Of a stretch of 64,000 nt of DNA, positions 39,839-53,638 are shown piece by piece. The first letter of the stretch is position 1, and each line of letters opens with the position of its first letter. The position numbers and the translations under genes were made by a program. The notes under the pieces were generated by a model. That model was not told where the DNA came from, searched no databases, and was given only the letters and a program-made list of their open reading frames with translations. The DNA comes from Panonychus citri (Eukaryota; Arthropoda; Arachnida; Trombidiformes; Tetranychidae): NCBI RefSeq assembly GCF_014898815.1, contig NW_026515545.1:2542001-2606000 (forward strand). The letters are read 5' to 3'.

Positions 39839-42002
39839 GTCATCATTATCATTTAATTATGACTATTACTTTTACCTTTAAGCTAAATCTTGGTGTTACC
39901 TTGATTATTAACTTTGTTTTGTTACCTTCTAATTGTTACAATTATTAAATTATTTTGTTTTTCGTTAACAAACCAAACCATTTAATCATCATCAGGTTAC
40001 ATTGCCTCAGAACAAATTTTGTGATTAAATTTCAACAATTTACTGATTGCTTTTTACTCTTCAATCCCAAGCATTTGAAAAAACAACATTTCCAACAATT
40101 AGTTTGAGTAAATATTATAAGCACAATGATGATCAATTTACCATTAGAATCACAATTAACTTGGTTACTTTTGTTTAACAACAACAATCTGCTTCTTAAT
40201 TGTAATGTAATCATAATCAAATTATAATCATCAACAGTCCTGAATACTTGATGATTAAGTTAATGACAATTGTCTTTGTGTTTGTTTCCAGATGATTAGT
40301 TAAACAACAATTTAAATGATTATATTCACGAAAAAGATGAACACAAAAATAACATTAAACTTGATGAATTAAATTAATCACTATCAAAGTTAATTATGGT
40401 CTAAACCATTAAAGTTAATAGAGAGAAAAAAAAAGTTGAAACAATTAATTGTCAACTCTAATTGTTAACAATTTAACCTTGGGAATCAGATAGTTGATCA
40501 TGTTTAATTGTAATTATTAAGTGGTAAATGATGAGCATGGTTTAAATTACTGTTAAGTTAATAATAGCTTACGAAAAATTAACAACTAATTAACTATTAA
40601 CATGTAATTATTGTCACAATTAACTAACAAGCAAATTGTATTATTATTATTTAGTGAGAAATAAAAAAAACAAACCCTTGATTAGTTATCATTACAATAA
40701 ATCATAACGTTTAATTGTTGTCAGATTAATTATTTTCATCGATCAATTATTTTGATTGTGATCAGCAATTAAATTTAATCGATCACTATTAAACTAAAAA
40801 GTATTAATATTATATAAAAAAAAGCTTTGACAATTAATTAATTATAATAGCAGTTTCTTGATAATCTACCAACAATTAATTGTTGGCACATTTTAAATTA
40901 TTAATTTTTGCCTCCATTATCAAGATAATCATCATCATTAATCAAGACAAGAGAAACTAAATTAATTACACTTGGTTAATTACGGTAACAATCAATTTAA
41001 ATTGAGAAACATTTCTCAAAATCATTTATCAAGTGTTCACAAATTGTTGCAATTAATAAATTTAACAATTGTGATCATCGTTATCGTTAATTGTTACAAA
41101 TAATTATTTCATCTCAATTGTAAAAATCTATCTGGTGATTAGTTAATTGTTGCAATTAAACCTTGAAGACAATTTGATTGTCACTTTTCCTGGAATTAAA
41201 TTTTTTTTTTCTTCTTCATCTTCATGATGATATTGATCCTTTCAAGCAAATAATATTTAAGATTAATGGTTGAGTTAATCTGTTAATCTCTGTGAGTATT
41301 TGTTATTATTTATTTAGTCTTATTGTTATTGTTTTGTTGATCTACGTGAGAGTCAAAGGATTGAGACAATCAATTAATTGTTTTGTAATAATTCAGTTGG
41401 TTAAACAGAATTAACTTGCCAACTTAACAACCCTGAACAATTTATACCAATTACTAAATTTTATTGATCTTTTTTTATTGTTTTCGTTAATAACCTTTAC
41501 CTGTTTTTTTTTCGTGCTTTTCTTAACTGGATAAGTGCCAAAGTGTTATTAGTACAATTGATATCATTTAGAATTATTTATCTGCTTTTCTTTACGCTGA
41601 TTGATGATATTTGATAATAAATTGTTGTCAATTGTTGTTGCTGCAAATTGTTTCAATGTCACTCAAAACAATTTGTATCATTATCGTTTATGTTTACATG
41701 AGGTACGTTTGTTAGTATGAGAGTGAGACTTGAAAAGTAAGAAAAAAAGTTTCAAATTCTGATGGTATTTCCGTTTTCATTGAACCGGCAAATGATGATG
41801 ATGTTGATGATAATCAAGGTGAGAGAGAGAGAGAGAGATGTTGAAGATGAAAATGAAGATGAACAAAAAATTAGTAAATTGTAGCTTTTTACTTTCTGAT
41901 TGAGAAGTAAAAATCTTTGGCAATATAATGAAACATCATTATCTTCATTTTTTGTTCATCATCCTCATCACCTTGTCAATCAACTTATCGACCATCATAA
42001 CC

Positions 42003-42028
42003 ATGATGATGATGATGATGATGATGAT
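42003..42028 (+). repeat. (ATG)n microsatellite
   Basis: Trinucleotide tract. Confidence 0.9.
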
Positions 42029-45000
42029 AATCTTTATCAATCAAATTATAAATGAAAACCAACATCACTGATTGAACCTTTAACCTAACCTTGTAAAGGT
42101 AACATAATTATCAATAATATTATCAACTGTTGACCAACATGATGATAGTGATGAAGATAAAAGATGATTAGATGATGATGATCACCTGGGTGTGTTAACC
42201 TTCATTTAGAAAATCTCTCTCTCTCTCTCTCTCTCTCTCACTTTTACCTGGATCTATCGTTGTAACGATAATGATTAGTATAATCATGATGCAACAAAAT
42301 ACTATTAGTGAATTGCAAATGATTCAAAAACGTGTTTACTTATAAAATATATTATTTTGATTCGTTGTTGTTTATAATGATAATGATTATAATAATAGTT
42401 GAAAATGATTAGTTGTTATTAGTTAAGATGAAATATCAGCTTGAGTTAATGTTGTTAACACAACATGATAATCAACATGATCATTTTTAAAGTTTATCTA
42501 ATAAGATATAAATTATAGCCTTTTCATTTTTCACTCCCAATGATAATTTCGGATTCTGTACTGATAATGATGATGAGGATAATGATCAGGATGATACTGA
42601 TGATGATAATCACGTCGTTTATGTCAAAACAAACCTTGATGGTAATATAATGTTATTGTAAATTACCTTTAATTATTATCATTAGATGTGTATTAGCTTG
42701 ATAAAATCATTAGAATCCAATTGAATTTGTTGACTGTAATCATGATTATAATCAAGATGGATTAGTTAATTTGATCCCGATTCGAGATTAGATTTAAAAA
42801 CTTTTAGGTCTGAGAAACAAACCTCGTTTTCGGTATCGAGAAGGACAGTTTTTTATTTCGAAATTTTCAATATTTAAAACAAAAGTATCGTTAAGATGAC
42901 CAGAGTTCACTTGTTTCTTGACCACTAAACTTCATAAAGCTTAAAAAGATAGACGTTCAAGTCCATAAATCCGTCTAATGAAATCCCATGTGGATTCCAA
43001 GAAACTAAAGGCCAAGTCTTTATGTAGCGATCGCTATTACCATTAGAGAGAGGCTTCTTTGTGTACCCTTTTTCTAGCTTTGCTCTCTCTCTCTCTTTTT
43101 CTCTCTCGATGTTACTCTTTTACGCTGGACCGCTATTGTCATCGGAGAGGTCATAAAGAGACCTTTTCTGTGGTCAGTTTTTTGGCGACTTTAGGATTTT
43201 ATGAACAGTTTTAAATGCTCTCAATGTACTAACCAGTTTCTCTGAATGGGTTAACTGATGAAATTTTCCTGGTCTTTTACTAATCTACGTGATCATCATT
43301 AACCTCGAATGGAGTTGATTAGTAATTAAGTAAATTATCGTATTATTAAATGACAGTGTTAAAGAGATCCAATGAAAGTTGAACAATTGAAAGATTGATT
43401 AACCTAAATTTTTTTCTTCACTTTTCCCCTGATTCTGATTCTGAATTGATTTATATCTACTCCATGTTAACGATAATATAAAAGTTGATTGATGATCCTT
43501 TGATATGACAGATAAGCTTTGACTCTAATGGCTCGATCTATTATATTATTTTGCTTTACCTCTGGTTACATAGACAGTGAGAGAGAGAGAGCATGATGAT
43601 GATGATGATGAAAGATCGAAGGTATAAAGAGAAAGGGAGAGGGAGAGAGAGAGAGAGAGAGGAAAAGTGATCCATCAAAAGACATAAACAACAACATTAG
43701 CATGAGAAAACATCAAACTGATAAAAGTGATAATAAAAGGTTGAGTTAACAAGAGAATCAAATTCAAACTTTATTCAAATTAACGAAATAATAATTTATT
43801 TTAATAATCATGATGATTAATCAAATTGTCAATTCGAACAATTAATAAAATCATGTCTTTTTTTTACAATCGAACAAAAAAATACTCAAAACTTTTGTCA
43901 ACGAATTTTGAAAAAAAAGCTTCCATTCGAAACTTTTATAAATTATCATAAAACTTTTCTTCTAATCGATAATAATAATAATAATCTCTACCTCTCGATT
44001 AATATTCACTAAATCCAATCTTAATCTCTAAACCATCACTAATCTCAAGGTTATAAAATATATATTATATTTCCATTGATTCCCTTATTATAACAACAAC
44101 AGAAAATTAACTTCTAATTGAATGATATCGTGATTAAGGTGAAGCAAAAGAAGAAAAAAGTTCTAAGATAATAAATGATAATCCAATGGAACTGGAGGTT
44201 TACCTGAACTCTAAAGGTAAAAATGATAAAGTAAAAAGGTGCGTGATGTTGATAAGACAATCTGACAAGTGAAATGATGATAATGATAAACGAAGCAAAT
44301 CAGTTTGTGTCTAAATCTATTAACAGTTTCTATCAACAATTAAGGAAACAATTTAAACTAATTTAACTTTCGACTGATGGTCATCGTACTTATATAAATC
44401 TCTTGACAAGGTAAAGTGATAAATGAATATCATCATCATCATCATCATCAGGATAATACATTAATTGAATATTAAACTTGATAACAGATTCAATTCAATT
44501 GTAATTCGTTTGATTAAAGATCAGATTGTTGTTTAAATTATATGATGGATAATTATCACAATGGGAATAATTGAAAAACGAAACAGAATATGTAACAATT
44601 TAGTTAATTGTTAATATCTACTATTGATTGTTGTTATTATTAAATGACCATTGAAAGTATTGTAATCATTGGGAAAGAAGTAAATTTTATCATAATAAAT
44701 ATTAGATTGTAATTAAATATCGTTATTCAATTTATACCATTTATAATCATCAATCATTCAGATTAGATGGATCACTTTTCTTGGATTATTATTTATTTAA
44801 TCATCTTGATAATTATCTTAATCATTATTATTACTATCAACTTGTTTTAATCATCATTCCAGAGCTTTAATCATAATCAACTTAATATTCTTGATTGTTG
44901 TTAAATTGTGAATGTTAAATCATCAAATGTTGAGAGATTGAGAAAATCAAAATTCAGGTCAATTCTCATCAATAGATTACAATTAACTGTTTATATTAAT

Positions 45001-46900
45001 ATTTAATATTATTACAATTAACCTTAATCATTAATTAAAAATAGATTGTTACATGTTTAACTTTCACAAAGTTTCCTGATTATCGTTGAAGGAAACTAAA
45101 AAGTTAATTGTTACCAATCAATTATCCTATTAAATTACACACACACATCATTCAATCAAATTATTATTAGGATGATCAAAGGATATTACAATGTGTCAAT
45201 AATCAATAGTTAATTGTTATGGTAATTACAGAAAATTAAATATTGTCAACAATCATGTCAAATAATTAAATACACTTAAAAGGTAATCAGTTTGATTATC
45301 ATTAATTAAATACAATCTTGATGATTAGCTTAAGGTGAAAGAATGAGATTAATAAATTATGATATATTTATGTGCCCACAATTAACTAATTTATATATAA
45401 TATAAAAACTTTAATCCAGTTTAATTATCAAAAAAAAAAGAAGAAAATTATTCACGTGATAATTAAATGTTAATTGTAAATAAATACAAGTGATATCGCC
45501 TGAGGCAATTCTTGAGCTTTGGTGTTTTGAGTGAGTAAAGTGAAGTAAAAAAAAAAGTAATCATTGAATTAATAAAATGCGTTAAAAGTTGCTAATTGTT
45601 AGCGATTTGTTATCAGTTTGATAATTAACTTATTTCAATTTCTGTTGATCAGGGTGATTAACATTAAGATGATTTAAATTAAATTGTCATTAGGAAGTGT
45701 GAGAAGAAGCTGAAAAATGAGATAAATTGAAATCAGGGTAACAGCAATTAAGAAATTGGGAAGAGAGGAAAAAAAAACGATTCTGACAAAAATGTTCTGG
45801 CAAAGATAAAGATGCTGATGATGAGGATGATAATGATTAAGATGATGGAGATGATGATGATGATGATCAATTGCAAGTTGTCAAAGACAATTTTGATTCG
45901 GTATTTTATCGTCATTATATTTGACAGGAGATCATAAATCACATAGGAAAATGTTTACTATCAACAAGAACATGAAGAAAAGGCAAAAAACAGGTTACAT
46001 TTTAAGTGAAAAAATAATCACATTTTACTTGTGAAAGTCACTCAAAGTCACTTTTTTCATCATCCTCATCATCTTCATCATCATCGATATCATCATTATC
46101 ATTATCATCCTCATCATCTCAATCTCTCTCTCTCTCTCTCTCATTTTCTTTGCTTTGTTTTCACTTCTCGCATCTTTTTTTTTATATTTTTTTCATTTCG
46201 CGCTAAAAATTAGGTTAATATGTTACAATTTATTCATTGCGCTTAATTGTAATTTAATTATAATGAAATAATAATCAACTTAAAGAGCAATTTAAATTGG
46301 ATTAAAATGATCAGTTTGTTTTTACTTTTTTATTAGTTTGGAAAAGTAATCATTTTTTTCCAGTTAATTGTTGCTTTTTAAGCTCAAATTTTATTACTTT
46401 TTTATTAGTTTATGTTCATTGATTAAAGTGAATAAAATTCAGATATTAATAATCAAACTGATTCAACTGAATTAATTATTATCACTAAATTTCAGTCAAT
46501 TTTTTAAGTACCTTTTTTTTTTGCCTCCGCACAGGTAATCAAGAAAAATTTTTCAACGACTGAAGGTTGATCATTATTAAGCTTTCCTTTTAGATATATA
46601 ATCATGATGAATAATCGTTATTACCATGATTAGTTTTCATAATTTATGATAATTTTAATTGATTGATTATCAATTGTAATTAGCATTTTTCTTTTCATTC
46701 AGTTTCTCTGGTTGTGATTTTTTTTCTTCTTCTTTTTTCTTCAGTTGTTTGTTATTTTCCAATATTACGTTTATCATCCGATGGATTTTTTTTCTTTCGG
46801 TTTTGGTAAAATATTTACACAACTCAAACTGACGCTTTTGTGCTAATGTGTTTATATTAGATTATTATTGCTTCTATTAGACTGTGAAACGATAATCGGC

Positions 46901-46999
46901 ATCATCATCATCATCGGCAGTTAAGGAATGAGCAAAGTTATAAGGAGTTGAGTTGTTGCTTTTCTCTAGACAGATAAATGGCCTGTAAAATAAGAGGAA

Positions 47000-47043
<44 letters not shown>

Positions 47044-48300
47044 CCCAAGGGCGCTTGATTGATGTCCAAAGCAATATCTCGATGGTCCATGTAAGGTCTC
47101 GCTCTTTTTGTGTGTATAAGTGTATGTTGAGCTGTTTTGTTAGAGATAAAACAGCAAAGTAAAAATAAGCAACCGCAAATTATGTTTTGAGGCCCATGTT
47201 TGAAACCATCAATTATCATCAATAGCTCTCCACCTCCGACCTTTTTGTTATGCTTTTGATTCCTCTATTTTTTTCCTTTGATTTGCTTGTTGCTTGCTGA
47301 TTTATCAATGGATGAGCATGATGATGATGAGAAAGAAACAACGAAATGATGTGATCCACAGGAAGCAAACAATTGTAGGCAAAGACCAAAGATGAAATTG
47401 ATCAAAATTCTGCCTTTCTCCTACATCCATACTTGTCTTCTTCCCTGATGAGATGATATCTTTAGTGGGTTTTGTTTTACATCTAAATGGTATGTGTTGT
47501 AAAGGTGACAAACGATAAATATCCGTATGTATCTGGGTTGTTTGTCCGATGTGAAAAGAGAAGAAAAAAAAACTTCAACGGGAGCTAAAGGGCCGATAAA
47601 TTTCATCCGTACCAGAGTAGAAAAGTACCTTTATTAAGGATAACTTTAAGGTTTTCATCTTCTCTTATCATCCTTCAAACTGCTTTGTTAAATTTTCTCT
47701 CCTGCCTCCATTTCTCTCTCTCTCTCTCCAGTTTCTTGTAATGATGATGATGAGGATGATAATATTGATGATTATCACTGTGAAAACGGAAAAGAAAAGA
47801 AATTTAACTTTAACTGTTATCAGGTTAGATGTCTAAACGACTCTGTGGTAAGGTCAATGTAAACACCTCATGTGGTGTCAATGGTGCTTTTAATCACCAA
47901 GACTCCCTGGGCCTACAAGGAGAATGATAAAGTACCACAGCTCAACTATTAGGTTATGACCATTGTTATGATACCAAAACAAGAAAAACCATTGAAAGCT
48001 ACAAAAATAGAAGAAGGAGAAGGAGAAAGATGATGATGAAGATAAAAAAAGAGAAGAGAAAAAAAAATAAGTAGGGAGAAAAAAACATAATAAAGAAAAA
48101 ATGATTTGTGATGATTCTTTATATTCTCATCTCTTACCTTGATTTACATGTTTAGCCTTCTCCATAACAATCAAACACCATTTTCCATATGACAATTTGA
48201 CGCCTTCTCCAAAACGATCAATAACATTTAACCCAGCAAATAAGAATAGACCAGCAAAGGTAAACCAAGAAAAGGTAAATCATTCTTAGTAAATTGTTGG
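46901..48300. other. Higher-complexity island inside the gene-poor region
   Basis: Less repetitive and richer in G+C than its surroundings. It carries a cluster of three Runt-type TGTGGT/ACCACA motifs and one forkhead-type TGTAAACA (47844-47939). On the minus strand, a frame at about 48143-48270 ends in a GTAAGA donor and could splice to an acceptor at about 47921, but the joined frame stops after a few codons. I read this as regulatory DNA or a noncoding transcript. Confidence 0.35.
47002..47042 (+). repeat. (GA)n microsatellite
   Basis: Pure dinucleotide tract of about 41 nt. Confidence 0.95.
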
Positions 48301-50058
48301 AGACATGGAAAAGAAAACAATTTAACAATCAAAATAAATTAACAGATTAAAACTGAAACCACAAAAATTTGAAATTTTTTTTTTCTTCTATCACACTGAC
48401 ATCTAGTGTCTTCTTTAGTCATAACTTGATTTCGATTCTTTTTTTTTGATTTTGTTGAATTTTTTTTCAATCGAAATTTAATCAACTCTTCAAAATGGAT
48501 TAACTGGTTTTCCATCGTAATTCACTGATCAAATAGTTAATTGTTACGAGTTACAAGTTGAAGAAATTTAATAATAACAGTTAACATTTTATATGGCAAT
48601 CAAATTGTGTTTACTTTTGATCAAGTTAAATACCAACAACAACAATTTACTTTTTACAACAAGTTAAATCAAATACGAAAAGTTTGAGTAAATAATAAGA
48701 CTAATTGTTACAATAAACAACGTTAAATTAACGATAATAATAACAATTAAATTTTCCTATTTTTCGGCTTCTCAAAATCAAATTAATAAAGTAACTAATA
48801 TAATAAAATTAAGGGTAAATAACAATTAACTCAAGTATAATATTGATAATATATATAAAAAAAAACTACTGATTAAAGTGTTGATAAACTAATTTGTTGA
48901 TTGTCACCTAATAATAATTAATCAATGATTATTAAGAATCATATAACAATTAATATTATCAATATTGATGTAAATACAATTAGTTTTTTTTTGGTTTGTT
49001 TGACTGTAATGACAATTACAACTCAATGATTAGCGGTTGATTATTTACAATTATTAAGCGATTTGTTTAGTTTAATCAATGGATTAAAATTAATTTAGTG
49101 AACGATATTATTGATTATCATGATAATGATAATGATAATCAATAATTTTGATGAAGGAAAAGTAATAATAGTTAATAGTAAATTGATGATCATCAAGAAA
49201 GTGATTAGAAAGATGATAAATGAAGTGACTTGTGATCTCAATTTATCTTCTCACTTCAGAATTGTTCATTTTATCATTATCATGAAGATGATGATGATAA
49301 TTTCATGATATTTATTATTTATCATCATCAAAAGAAAAGAGAGTAAAGAAAGAAAGAAAGAAAGAGAGAGAGAAAAATTCATCAACTTATCATGAATTTC
49401 ATGATAATATAAATGAAATTAATATCATATTGAACTTAAATCGTTAACAACATTTATCTTAAATTATTGGGAACAATTAATCAAACGATATGACAAATTG
49501 ATTTTGATTATTTAACAATTTTCAAGTTAATTAATTTAATTAACTTCCTATTTGAAGTTTTAATGTTTTTCCTTGATATTTTAATTAATCTTTAATTGTT
49601 ATCATCATCATCATCATCATCTAATTAACATTTGGAATAACAATAAGTTTAAAGTAATAGAAACAAATTGTTTGCAAGTAATTAACGTTGAAGGAATTAA
49701 TTACAACTAAGTGATAGAAATCAAGTTAATTATAACTTGGAAAAGTTGATGATGACAGAGAGAAAGTGAGAGAGAATTAAATTGATTGCAAAGTTACATA
49801 ATTTAATCGTTTCTACCTCATCATCATCATCATCATCTAATAATACACTTGTAATAACAGTAAAGGACAATGTTAACCACTATCATCACCCACAATTCAT
49901 CCTCATCCTCATCTCTTTTTTCATCTTCATCTATTCATCATCTTCCTCATCCTCATCATCAACTTGATCCTTTATTTTTTGCTTTTATGTACATTTTAGA
50001 TGCCAAGTATTTGGTAAGCAATTAATCTTAACTCAGCATCTTTCAAAGGGATGATGAG

Positions 50059-50115
<57 letters not shown>

Positions 50116-51070
50116 AAATCATGTCAAGTCGTCCATCATCCTTTTTAACAAAAGATCATTTCTCTTTCTCTTTTCTCTTCATCCATCTTTTTTTCATTCT
50201 CCTTTTACTTCTCATCATCAACATCATCATCAACATCATCATCATCCTTCATCATTTTCTTTTCTTCATTCCGAGTCATTAAATTCCATCGGAAACACTG
50301 GTAAACCTTCATCATCATCTTCTTCTGTATATCATCATTTTCATCATCATCAACATTTCCATCTTCATCTTTATCTCCATCTTCTTTTTCATAACAGTAA
50401 TAATTTCACCACGTTAGATAAACTGATGACTTTTCGCATCCTCATTGGAAGACATGAAGATGTGACAAACAATAAACGCCTTTTTCTTTTCTCCTCATCT
50501 TCATCTTCATCATTTTCTTCATCATTTATCGTTTGTTAAATTTGGCGCTTTTCGTTTTTCTCATTAACATTCAATCAACTCATTCTCTTTGTCTCTTAAT
50601 TGTTTATTTGTCTTCTCATTGTTAATTCTTGTATAAAGTTAATTGTCACATACATTTAATTATATAGATTTTCTTTCTCGTTTTTCCAGGCTAATTCATT
50701 AATAGAATCTCATTGTTTTTATTTTATTTCTGTGTAATTAGTTAAAATCTGTTTACTTGGGTTTACCCTTTTTACCACAAGAAAACATCTAATTGTTGCT
50801 ATTTGTTTATTGAGCCTTTTCTATGTTTTCTAATACCTTTATGTAGTTAACTTTTATTTTCTTGCTTAATTTAGTAAATTAAATTACTACAAGATATGTG
50901 TCATGTTTATCTCCTATCATCCCATCCTTGATCTTCCTCTTTTCTGTTTTTGGCTTATCTTTACCTTCATCTCAGGCCTAAGCTTTTTCCCTCTTTTTTT
51001 GTCTCTTATGCGTATTTACATTACCTTGTAATACTTTTCTAATCATCTTTCTATAATATTTTTATTTCAG
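48301..51070. other. Gene-poor AT-rich region, part 4
   Basis: No supported gene. It holds a CTCF-like near-match at 48398-48410 (minus-sense CACTAGATGTC), a long GA tract at 50062-50110, dense ATC repeats to 50530, and an E2F-type TTTGGCGC at 50541-50548 about 520 bp before the putative transcript. Confidence 0.5.
50062..50110 (+). repeat. (GA)n microsatellite
   Basis: Pure dinucleotide tract of about 49 nt. Confidence 0.95.
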
Positions 51071-51815
51071 ATTGTCAACTCTTTCTTTTCCCAATACAAT
51101 GTACTATATTACTCTGGTTCCATGTCCCCCCTGTGAGTTTTGGTGCATTTGGTGTATAAATATAATTTTATCTTACTCAATGGTAACAGTAAACAACATG
51201 ATCTATTTTTCCCCTTTATCAACAATGTTGATGATCTTTTCTTTTTCCCTTCTCTCTTAGCCCCAATGGACGATTGAATGGAAAACTACGATCTGAAAAA
51301 TCAGCTCTGATGCCGATATGAGCTCCATCAATCAATCACCTGACTGACAATCCATGACAATTCCAGGACAATAGGAATTGCTAAGATTTTCATGTAGCTT
51401 TTTTCTTTCCCTTAGTCTTAACTTTATACACTCTTTATCTTCATCTTCTCTCTCTTTCTCTTTCTCTCTTTATCTTCTTCTCTCTTGTACAGTTCATCGA
51501 TCCAGAACCATCATCAATTGACGGACTCCAAGTATATTGAAGATTGAAATCATTTAACCAATCCATGCCTGTGATTATTTCACCTAACATAACGATCTAC
51601 AAAGTAAGCTGGGAGTTATCGCTCTCTATATATAAACACAATCAAATGATTTGGTCAACTCGATTATACTTTGATTTACTTACTTATCTATTTTTTTTAC
51701 TCTCTTACTTTTCCAGCCTATTCTTGGAAATGGTTTAACAGACATTAGCTTACATCCTTACAATTGAGTTGATTTATTTCATTTGATAGATTAATAAACT
51801 GTCAACAACAAGCCA
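51071..51815 (+). ncRNA. Putative spliced plus-strand transcript, 3' portion; coding status unclear
   Basis: Four acceptors with strong pyrimidine tracts are evenly spaced with short introns, as in the real genes here. Proposed exons: A 51071-51132 (donor GTGAGT), B 51261-51393 (weak donor GTAGCT), C 51493-51603 (donor GTAAGC), D 51717 to about 51815 with AATAAA at 51793-51798. Joining A and B in one phase gives an open frame ending SGSMSPLPNGRLNGKL..., then ALMPI and a stop in B. This looks protein-like, but I find no upstream coding exon. Every frame of B contains a stop, so C and D would be 3' UTR. It could be a long noncoding RNA or the end of a gene with distant exons. Confidence 0.33.
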
Positions 51816-51930
51816 ATGTTATCAACTGACAATATGTTATCAATCAAAGTCAATCTATTTAACCTTACGATGGAACCTCTATCATCATTATCCAATCAAA
51901 ATGTTGAAAATTATCAATCTATTCGTTATT

Positions 51931-51933
<3 letters not shown>

Positions 51934-51997
<64 letters not shown>
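51934..51997 (+). repeat. (CT)n microsatellite
   Basis: Pure dinucleotide tract of about 64 nt. Confidence 0.95.
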
Positions 51998-51999
<2 letters not shown>

Positions 52000-52134
52000 T
52001 CTGACCTAATCATTTTCTTTGCTGTTAATATATTAATTTTTCTCTTACAATATTAGCTTGTTGGTTGAAGTTTAATTGCAATATAATTACAGTCTAATGA
52101 ACCTTCAATTTTTTTTCTCCTCTTCTCTTCACAG

Positions 52135-52220
52135 ATTTCAATTTGCAATCAAATTGCTTGTTGATTGTTGTGACGGAAAACAAAGTCAACAGTTGTACTC
52201 ACAGAATTCAAACTATTCTG
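52135..52220 (+). other. Isolated exon-like segment
   Basis: 86 nt between a very pyrimidine-rich acceptor (CTTCACAG) and a consensus donor (GTAAGTTAAT). One frame is open throughout (FQFAIKLLVDCCDGK...). A further acceptor at 52354 would close it after two codons. It may belong to the transcript unit just upstream. Confidence 0.28.
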
Positions 52221-52359
52221 GTAAGTTAATCGTAAGAAAAATAAGAAAAATTTTTCTCATTCATTCCTAAATCATATATACGATATATTGTTTCACTCTT
52301 GATTGATTCTTGTTTTTGTTTTATTTTCTATTTCTTTTTATTTTGTTTTGACAGAAATT

Positions 52360-53414
52360 TAAAGAATCTTGATCACATTAAATCCACTTTTTGGTGATAA
52401 ATTGTTTGGAGTTTATCCATTAAAAAAAACGTTAATTGATTTCATTAATTACTTTGGATGCGAGAGTTAAATACCAATAAGTTACTGACCCATTAAGATT
52501 TGGATGCTCTCTCTCTCCCTTTTCTGATTGATTATCATTACTTTAATCATCGCCTACACTAAGTCATGATACACTTTTAGATGATCAATAATCATTTGAT
52601 GATAAAAATGAATTAACTCAATTAGCAAACAGTAAGTATTTCACTGATTTGGACTTGATTAACTTGCTAGGATTAACATTTACACAAGAGGAAAATCCAA
52701 TTGTACTAAGTGCTAATTGTAGCAATTATCATAACCGGACACACATTAAATCCTACATGAGATAATCTAACAATTTGCTAACCATTACATTATTATTGTT
52801 ATTATGATCTCACAAAAAAAAGAAACCTAATCATCTGAATTTATTTAGGTTAATGATGATAATCAATTTGTCACTTCTATCTCTTGATTTCAGATTCAAC
52901 TTGACGATAATATTCATTAACTAATCTCGCTGATAACTGAGGAAAATGTTATAACAAAATGCCGAAGATATAATAACAATGTTATCAATACAAATGACCA
53001 ACGATGACCTGATGAAACAATGGACCAGCAAAGGAAAATTAAATCCAACGAAAGGATAAACTTGTTATTTGATTAATCGAGATGACAAAGATGATTAGAT
53101 TGTCGTAACAACTTATCATTCAGTAAGATTATCCATTGATACTTTTATACCTCAATCTTTAAATGAGATACTTGAATCTATTCTACATAATCTTAAATAG
53201 AATACGAGTATTATTTTCTTCTTATATTTAAATCGATTGATTAATTCCTTTTAAATACTCTATTCTTACTCCATTATGAGCTTTATAATATATTGTATCA
53301 ATCCTTTTGGATTTGAGTTACTTATCTTTGATTGTTATGATAACTATGGTTTTTACTTTCTTTCCCTCTATCATTATTTGTAGTTATTGTTATCATCATT
53401 GGTACACGTCAATG
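52360..53414. other. Intergenic, no gene seen
   Basis: AT-rich, comparatively few microsatellites, no open frame or motif cluster that I can support. Confidence 0.6.
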
Positions 53415-53638
53415 TCACTCTTGAGTCTCTATCATCATAATCATGAGCAATAACAAAACAAGAACAAGAAAGAAAAATGTAGAAGCAAATCCTAGGATAA
53501 TCCAGTTGAGCTTAAGCCGATAAACGGAATTAGTTGACGAGAAACAATCAACTTCAAAGAAGATGAAAAAAAAACTGAAAGAAATTATCATCCATAAGCG
53601 TTTATCAACAATCAACGAAACTTCAATTCCTCCTCCAT
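53415..53638 (-). CDS. Candidate 52-aa single-pass membrane protein, two exons
   Basis: The ATG at 53638 lies in an ACACAATGG context a few bases downstream of TTTAAATATA. Exon 1 is 53617-53638 (MEEELKF). A 65-nt intron with a weak donor (GTTGAT) and an acceptor CTTTGAAG leads to exon 2, 53415-53551. The product is 52 aa. Residues 9-22 are polar and basic (CFSSTNSVYRLKLNW). Residues 23-47 form one long hydrophobic helix, and the end is IETQE. An alternative acceptor (CTTTCAG) gives a different, shorter product. I recognise no family. The size and layout recall small regulators of membrane pumps only in a general way. Confidence 0.25.

Larger units (their letters stand above)
39401..46900. other. 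Gene-poor AT-rich region, part 3
   Basis: No supported gene. Higher-complexity islands lie at about 39420-39520 (GC-rich, with GGGTGGGCG) and 42790-43250 (four Hox/Caudal-type TTTATG/CATAAA motifs). An E2F-type TTTCGCGC is at 46196-46203. Confidence 0.55.

Noticed and set aside
48143..48290. Minus-strand open frame ending in a good donor (FAGLFLFAGLNVIDRFGEG)
   Set aside because: There is no acceptor between the upstream stop and the frame, and the only nearby splice partner closes the frame within a few codons.
50051..50539. 162-codon plus-strand frame with Arg-Glu and Ser/His runs
   Set aside because: It is a translation of GA and ATC microsatellites, not a gene.
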